A stretch of DNA of 26,123 nt from a virus: positions 1 to 26,123 of IMG/VR virus record IMGVR_UViG_3300027806_000995; one strand, given 5' to 3'. The notes under the pieces are model-generated. The model was not told the origin of the DNA. It searched no databases and saw only the letters and a list, made by a program, of their open reading frames with translations. The translations under genes and the position numbers were made by a program. Each line of letters begins with the position of its first letter. Within the stretch, counting starts at the first letter, position 1. Below, piece after piece: positions 21,841 through 26,123 of the stretch.

Positions 21841-21869
21841 AGCCGGGGGCGGCCCTCGCGCCCCCGGCT
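21841..21869 (+). terminator. Perfect 11-bp GC hairpin after the capsid gene
   Basis: AGCCGGGGGCG (21841-21851) and CGCCCCCGGCT (21859-21869) pair exactly around a 7-base loop, 12 bases after the capsid stop. No T-tract follows, so it is likely a partial or Rho-independent-weak terminator, or a 3' stabiliser that raises capsid mRNA relative to downstream genes. Confidence 0.7.
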
Positions 21870-21877
21870 CTAGCTCT

Positions 21878-22234
21878 ATGCCAAACGACGAACTCAGAGA
21901 CCTCCTTTCCGAAATTCCCTCCGATCTCGCCGAGGGCGCGAGGCAGGAACTCGCCGAGCAGTGGGAGCAAAAAGCGATCCACGCCGAGGCCCGCCAAGCG
22001 GCCATCGCCGCCGACCGCGCCTCCACCCCGCTCAACGCCGTGGATGGAATCGGGTATCTCGATATGTCCGTCGATGCACAGATTTACCATTGGTGGAATG
22101 CCAAGGTGCCAGGCTGCTGGCGCGACAAGGAATTCCGCACTTGGTTTAAGAAAAATTTCCCAACGACCGTGGTGAGATCCGGTGGCACCGGCAAAACCAT
22201 GATCCTCATGCCGGGCCTCGGGAAAGCCGCCTAA
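21878..22234 (+). CDS. 118-residue head-region protein
   Basis: The N-terminal half is a charged helix (ELRDLLSEIPSDLAEGARQE). The C-terminal half has aromatic conserved-looking motifs, QIYHWWNAKVPGCWRDKEF and RTWFKKNFP, then VRSGGTGKTMILMPG. The GxGKT-like stretch is short and not followed by Walker B, so it is probably not an ATPase. It sits between capsid and portal, overlapping the portal ATG by one base (TAATG), so a head-assembly role is likely. The family is unknown to me. Confidence 0.65.
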   Translation: MPNDELRDLLSEIPSDLAEGARQELAEQWEQKAIHAEARQAAIAADRASTPLNAVDGIGYLDMSVDAQIYHWWNAKVPGCWRDKEFRTWFKKNFPTTVVRSGGTGKTMILMPGLGKAA

Positions 22235-24315
22235 TGAAAGACAACGAGGACAAGTCCGACCTCAACTATTGGATTCGCGAACTCACCACCGCCGCCACCG
22301 ATGCGTCGTGGTATTCCACCCGCCGAGCCGATAACTACGACACCCGCCTGGCGTATTGGGATGGCCAATCCAGCGATGGCCGCAAATGGAGCGGCAACTA
22401 CCGCAAGAAAATCTTCCCCTGGGAAGGCGCGAGCGATGCCCGCATCCGCCTGGCCGATTTTGTTTCCAACCGCGAAACCCAACTTTGCCTCACGGCTACC
22501 TTTTCCTCCCGCCTGCAAATGCTCCCCGTCGAATCCACCGACGGCATCTTGCAACAACGCAGCGAGTCTTTGCTCAAGTGGATGCTTTACACCCATTGCG
22601 CCGACGACCTTCGCCGTGAACTCGAACTCGCCCTCAACTTCCGCGCCACCTACGGCCTCGCCGTGATGGGCGTTTTCTGGCGCACCACCAGCCGCGTCGA
22701 GATTAAGACCTATAACCTCGACACGCTCCTCGCCATGCTGGCCGAGACGCAAGACCCCGCGCTCGAAGCCTTCATCGGCTCTGTCCTCGACCCGCTCCAA
22801 GAGGATGCCGCCATCGAACTCGCCGATCAATTCGCCCCCGGCGCTGGCACCGCAGCCAATATCAAAAAGCTCCGCGAAGGTGGCGAAGTGGAAGTCCCCA
22901 CGCCCTATGTCTTCGAGAGCCGCCCGGAGTGGTGCGCGCTGGAGCCATTCAACGACATCGTTTTCCCCGCCGCCACCTACGACCTCCAGCGCGCCCCGTG
23001 GATTGCCCGCCGCGAAATGGTCACTTGCGAAGAACTCCGCGAGCGCATCGCCACCGCTGGCTACGACGAGGATTTCGTCGAGAAAGCCGAGCGCCAAAAA
23101 GGCTCCTCGCTCTGGCCGATTATCGTTCAGCAATCCGCAAGCCGCCGCGACCACCTTCTCTTCGAGGAATACCGCGACATGGTGGAACTCTGGCACATTT
23201 ACTCCAAGGAGGAGGACGAGATGACAGGTGCTACGAAACTCATGTGCCGCGTCGTCCACTCCTCGATTAGCGACGCCGCCGCCAAAGAAGAAATCCTCGA
23301 ATACGCGCACGGCCAATATCCCTTTATCGAACTCCCCCGCGAGCGCATCAGCCGGTGCCTCATCGAAGCACGGGGCATTCCCGAAATTGTCGGCACCATG
23401 CAGCAGGAAATCAAAAGCCAGCGCGACTACCGCAGTGATCGCGCCAGTGTGTCTATAATGCCCCCAATGCGCGTGCCCGCGAACAGGGGCAAGCTCGACA
23501 TCATCCTCGGCCCCGGCGTGCAAATCCCCGAGCGCCGCGCCAACGAGTTTGGCTGGCTGCCGCCTCCGCCTTTCGACCAAGGCACCATCGAGATCGAACG
23601 CGCCGTCCGCCGGGATGTGAACGAATATTTCGGCCTGGCCGGAGAAGGCGTCGATCCGAACTACGCCCAGCTTGCCACGCAGCACACGGTGGATCGCTGG
23701 CTCCGAGATTTCAAAGCCATCGTCACGCAGACCTGGCAGCTCATGCAACAATACATGCCCCCCGTCCAAATCCTCCGAGTCTCGGGCGGGCAGAACATTC
23801 CTTTTTCCGCCAACCGCGAGGACATCCAAGGCAAATTCGATCTCTCCGTCACTTTCGACGCCAAGCAGCTCGATAGCGAACTCCTCGGCATCAAGCTCGA
23901 ATACATCACCAAAAACCTTGTGCCGATGGACAACATGGGAGTCATCGACCGCGCCGGGCTGGTGAAGTTTATTATGTCCACGGTCGATCCGAACATTGCC
24001 GACCTCATCGTTCGCGACCCCGGCCCCGCCGCCCAGATCGAGGCCGACGAGGAACAGCTCGCCTACACCAAGATCGCCGCCGGGACAGAGCCGCCGTTGC
24101 CGCAGGAAGGCGTCAACTTCCAACTCCGCGCCCAAGTCCTCCAAGGCATTATCCAAGCGAACCCCGCCATCCAGCAGCGCCTCCAGCAAGACGAAATTTT
24201 CCGCAAGATGATCGAGGCGCGAATGAAGGCATTCGAGTTCCAAAATCAACAACAACAAAACGCCGTCATCGGCCGCCAAGGCACGCTCCCCGCCTTGCAA
24301 CAACCCACCGCGTGA
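22234..24315 (+). CDS. Portal protein
   Basis: A 693-residue protein with the large-portal pattern of podovirus-like phages: a long helical N-terminus (SDLNYWIRELTTAATDASWY), a central AFNDIVFPA-type segment (ALEPFNDIVFPAATYDL), HGQYPFIELPRERISRCLIEARG, IPEIVGTMQQEIKSQRDYR, and a PP.R.PAN region with EFGWLPPPP. The C-terminal 60 residues are Gln-rich helices. It forms the dodecameric vertex through which TerL packages DNA. The gene follows the capsid gene, the reverse of the usual portal-before-capsid order. The start is TAATG-coupled to the previous gene. Confidence 0.86.
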   Translation: MKDNEDKSDLNYWIRELTTAATDASWYSTRRADNYDTRLAYWDGQSSDGRKWSGNYRKKIFPWEGASDARIRLADFVSNRETQLCLTATFSSRLQMLPVESTDGILQQRSESLLKWMLYTHCADDLRRELELALNFRATYGLAVMGVFWRTTSRVEIKTYNLDTLLAMLAETQDPALEAFIGSVLDPLQEDAAIELADQFAPGAGTAANIKKLREGGEVEVPTPYVFESRPEWCALEPFNDIVFPAATYDLQRAPWIARREMVTCEELRERIATAGYDEDFVEKAERQKGSSLWPIIVQQSASRRDHLLFEEYRDMVELWHIYSKEEDEMTGATKLMCRVVHSSISDAAAKEEILEYAHGQYPFIELPRERISRCLIEARGIPEIVGTMQQEIKSQRDYRSDRASVSIMPPMRVPANRGKLDIILGPGVQIPERRANEFGWLPPPPFDQGTIEIERAVRRDVNEYFGLAGEGVDPNYAQLATQHTVDRWLRDFKAIVTQTWQLMQQYMPPVQILRVSGGQNIPFSANREDIQGKFDLSVTFDAKQLDSELLGIKLEYITKNLVPMDNMGVIDRAGLVKFIMSTVDPNIADLIVRDPGPAAQIEADEEQLAYTKIAAGTEPPLPQEGVNFQLRAQVLQGIIQANPAIQQRLQQDEIFRKMIEARMKAFEFQNQQQQNAVIGRQGTLPALQQPTA

Positions 24316-25025
24316 AAGCCGTCACCTACAAATCCCTTCGCGATGGTGTGATTAGCCGCATGGGCCTTGATGCCTCGCTCACGCAGCTCACAAGCCAATC
24401 CGCCGCCCTCGCCGAGTATTTGCAAAGCGCCCTCGATAGCATGTGGGATTTTTACCCGTGGCCCGATGTCACGCTCACCGAGCAACGCACCCCTGCCACG
24501 CACACCATCCACGCTGAGGAGCCTGGCGAAGCCGTCATCGGCGAGTTTTTGGAAATTTACGACAACAACCCCGACGACGATTCGCAGCTCTCGAACAACC
24601 TCCCATACACATCCACCGGCACCGCCGCCGTGTTGTCCTCTGATTTCCATGTGCCGTCTGCTCCCGTGTGGGTGCGGTTTCGCGTTCCCGCTCCGGTCTT
24701 CACTAGCTCCGTTTACTCGGCCGTCACCGCCTATGCCCCAGGCGATGTCGTGTATCACGAATCGACAGGCGATTGCTACCTCTGCACCGCCGCCTCCACA
24801 GGCAATGTCCCGACCAATTCCTCCTACTGGCGTCGCCAACTCATCCCCGCCTACCTCGGCGAGCCCGCCAAACTCCACGCCCTTGCCGAGACCCAGCAGG
24901 AAGACGGCCAATACGACAAGGCCAACTACCTTTTCGCACGCTCACGCGGCCTCCTCGAAGACCGTCAAGACGATTTCTGGATGAAGCGCGACCGCTATCA
25001 CCACTTCACCGCCCGCTTCCAATAA
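24312..25025 (+). CDS. Putative head-tail adaptor with chitin-binding-like segment
   Basis: A 237-residue protein initiated at GTG in a GTGA overlap with the portal stop. N-terminal helices (SLRDGVISRMGLDASLTQL, then LAEYLQSALDSMWDFYPWPDV) and the C-terminal helix fit adaptors that sit below the portal. Between them, YAPGDVVYHESTGDCYLCTAA with a trailing SSYWRR has the small aromatic-rich pattern of carbohydrate-binding modules (CBM5/12-like). The adaptor role is inferred from its position after the portal. The binding segment is a local pattern match. Confidence 0.7.
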   Translation: MKAVTYKSLRDGVISRMGLDASLTQLTSQSAALAEYLQSALDSMWDFYPWPDVTLTEQRTPATHTIHAEEPGEAVIGEFLEIYDNNPDDDSQLSNNLPYTSTGTAAVLSSDFHVPSAPVWVRFRVPAPVFTSSVYSAVTAYAPGDVVYHESTGDCYLCTAASTGNVPTNSSYWRRQLIPAYLGEPAKLHALAETQQEDGQYDKANYLFARSRGLLEDRQDDFWMKRDRYHHFTARFQ

Positions 25026-25033
25026 CACCCCAC

Positions 25034-25054
25034 TTGACAACCAACCCACATAAT
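25034..25054 (+). promoter_or_regulatory. Second TTGACA-9 bp-CATAAT element
   Basis: TTGACA (25034-25039), nine bases, then CATAAT (25049-25054), with the ATG starting five bases later. It is nearly the same as the element at 18843, including the ACTTGACA start and the ATAATT core. Both precede small genes that follow a large structural gene. Confidence 0.45.
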
Positions 25055-25059
25055 TATCC

Positions 25060-25344
25060 ATGAACGCACGACTAGTCACACGCAACGGCGGCACCTCCGA
25101 GGTCGCCACATCCGCCACCGGCGCAAATTTCGTCGCTCTCCCAACCTTCCGCGCCACCAAGGTCACCCTCTTCAACTACACCGGCCAAAAGATCGATTGG
25201 AAGATCGACTCGGGCTCGTTCATCGAGCTGAACAACAACCTCGCCGTCGCCATCGATGGCCTCGTGGGCTCCCAGCAGGTCAGCGTCCGCCGCACCGACC
25301 TGAGCGGGTCGCCCGTCACGGTCAAGTTCCACTACGCCGACTAA
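25060..25344 (+). CDS. 94-residue beta-rich virion protein
   Basis: Begins MNARLVTRNGGTSEVATSAT. The protein is dominated by beta strands (TKVTLFNYTGQKIDWKID, then SGSFIELNNNLAVAIDG and VSVRRTDLSGSPVTVKFHY), with no charged helices. It resembles small decoration or tail-tip beta-sandwich proteins. It lies between the adaptor and a tail/appendage-like gene, behind its own promoter-like element. No family name is certain. Confidence 0.65.
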   Translation: MNARLVTRNGGTSEVATSATGANFVALPTFRATKVTLFNYTGQKIDWKIDSGSFIELNNNLAVAIDGLVGSQQVSVRRTDLSGSPVTVKFHYAD

Positions 25345-25347
25345 GCG

Positions 25348-25872
25348 ATGCGAATTTTCCCGCTCACGCCCAGCGCCGCGCAGGCCGCGATTGTTTCCTC
25401 GGGAACGCTCGCGGACCTCACCTCCGCGCAGCTTGGGTTGATTCAAGAAGGTTCGTTCGTCACCACCTCGGACGGCAAACGCTGGCAATACAAAGGCGCC
25501 GGCGACAAGACGCTCTCCGCCTCCTACATCCTCATCTCCGACGAATCGCCGGAGTGGGCGGCTATCGAGAACAAGCCCGTTCTCGACTTCAACAGCTTCA
25601 CCTTTTCCGGCAACGGCACGCAGACGGTTTTCAGCGTCACCGGCCTCGCCGACAACAACCCTTCAAACACTTTCGTCAACATCAACGGCGTGTCGCAGGA
25701 GCCCGGCAGCGACTACCAGGTCAACGCCGCCGCGCAGACCGTCACCCTCTCCAGCCCGCTTCCAATCGGCAACAAGCTCGTTGTGACAACTCTCGGTCTC
25801 ATCCCCGTCGAAACGACTGCAACCGCAGGAGCACTCACCAACACCAGCGTTGTCGATGGAGGAGTTTTTTAA
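25348..25872 (+). CDS. Tail or appendage-type beta-rich protein
   Basis: A 174-residue protein. The N-terminus (MRIFPLTPSAAQAAIVSSGT) and the WQYKG segment are followed by PEWAAIENKP and a Thr/Ser/Asn-rich beta repeat (FSGNGTQTVFSVTGLADN, then INGVSQEPGSDYQVN). The PEW..I.NKP motif and this beta pattern are typical of phage tail fibre and appendage proteins. It follows the 94-residue protein by three bases and ends close to the next gene. The C-terminus is probably exposed or trimeric. Confidence 0.68.
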   Translation: MRIFPLTPSAAQAAIVSSGTLADLTSAQLGLIQEGSFVTTSDGKRWQYKGAGDKTLSASYILISDESPEWAAIENKPVLDFNSFTFSGNGTQTVFSVTGLADNNPSNTFVNINGVSQEPGSDYQVNAAAQTVTLSSPLPIGNKLVVTTLGLIPVETTATAGALTNTSVVDGGVF

Positions 25873-25875
25873 GCC

Positions 25876-26123
25876 ATGACAACTCTCACAGCCGATCAAT
25901 TCGCCAGCCAGCTCGACCTCTCCGCGAAGACCATCGTCCTCCCGGTCGAGACCGACGCCGTTGTCCACTATGTGGACCGGTCAGATTTTCCGACGGTGGG
26001 CCGCCTGAAGCGCCTCTATGTCCAGCAAAATTCGGGAGTCGTCTGGGCGTGGACCGGAACCGGCTACCAGAAAACCTCCCCGACCACCGACGAATTCGCC
26101 GCATTGCAAGGCGAGGTCGATCT
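25876..26123 (+). CDS. Partial phage tail/appendage gene, 3' end outside window
   Basis: The ATG at 25876 opens a frame that stays open to the end of the window (82 residues visible). It begins MTTLTADQFASQLDLSAKT and continues with YVDRSDFPTVGRLKRLYVQ and VVWAWTGTGYQK, alternating strands with Trp/Tyr turns. It resembles the N-terminal shaft or attachment regions of tail fibre proteins, where a RLYV...W.W.G.GY pattern is common. Its position after a likely appendage gene supports this. Confidence 0.65.
   Translation, partial: MTTLTADQFASQLDLSAKTIVLPVETDAVVHYVDRSDFPTVGRLKRLYVQQNSGVVWAWTGTGYQKTSPTTDEFAALQGEVD

Noticed and set aside
22182-22201. Walker A motif in the 118-residue protein
   Set aside because: The GTGKT stretch lacks an upstream beta strand context and a Walker B partner, and the protein is too small for a P-loop ATPase.
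22231-24303. 690-residue open frame on the minus strand
   Set aside because: It is the antisense shadow of the portal gene, produced by the GC-rich third codon positions. The portal frame has recognisable motifs, while the antisense frame is repetitive in Gly, Ala, Glu and Leu.

Overview
This window is phage DNA throughout: a temperate, tailed, most likely short-tailed (podovirus-like) phage. It is GC-rich and tightly packed. I see no ordinary host housekeeping gene. The host is probably a GC-rich Gram-negative-type bacterium, because the phage carries a lipobox lipoprotein. Many starts lack a clear Shine-Dalgarno sequence and one intergenic region has period-10 C/T-rich repeats. I suspect a Verrucomicrobiota-like host, but only weakly.

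Layout. (1) Positions 2-6798, plus strand: the end of a virion-associated protein, then a 1999-residue large polyvalent protein (ParB-like domain, HEIGH metallopeptidase, long helical C-terminus) of the kind ejected with phage DNA. (2) 6795-7976, minus: a tyrosine integrase, followed at 8064-8110 by the 3' half of a tRNA-Lys(CTT) gene set among five copies of an 11-bp repeat. This is an attP with integrase arm-type repeats. Phage genes lie on both sides, so the molecule is a free or circular phage map (or tandem prophages), and not a single prophage edge. (3) 8174-11181, minus: a leftward early/accessory operon of small proteins, an HTPGPW-type protein, a DUF932 protein, a PEGA-like lipoprotein and a ribbon-helix-helix (RHH) regulator. 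(4) 11264-18841, plus: a rightward operon opened by a second RHH regulator. It continues with small coupled genes, an excisionase-like HTH protein, an HTH/terminase-small-like protein, a DEDDh exonuclease, an O-like initiator with an apparent origin inside it, DnaB helicase, small zinc-binding proteins and the terminase large subunit. (5) 18870-26123, plus: morphogenesis, with three small genes, a structured intergenic region, scaffold, SU10-like major capsid protein, a 118-residue protein, portal, head-tail adaptor and the first tail/appendage genes. The last one runs off the window.

How it works together. The divergent RHH pair around 11182-11263 is the best candidate for the lysis/lysogeny switch, since no CI-like repressor is visible here. 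The O-like protein, iterons and DnaB form a lambda-like replication module. TerL, scaffold, capsid, portal and adaptor build and fill the head. The polyvalent protein would be packaged and ejected. Integrase, attP and an excisionase-like HTH protein handle integration at a host tRNA-Lys gene.

Most notable points: the attP repeat array and its partial duplicate 4.5 kb away; the 11-bp iterons plus AT-rich stretch inside the initiator gene; a 21-residue segment (15 identical) shared by an overlooked 53-residue early protein and the giant polyvalent protein; and a repeated promoter-like element with an abnormal 9-bp spacer.
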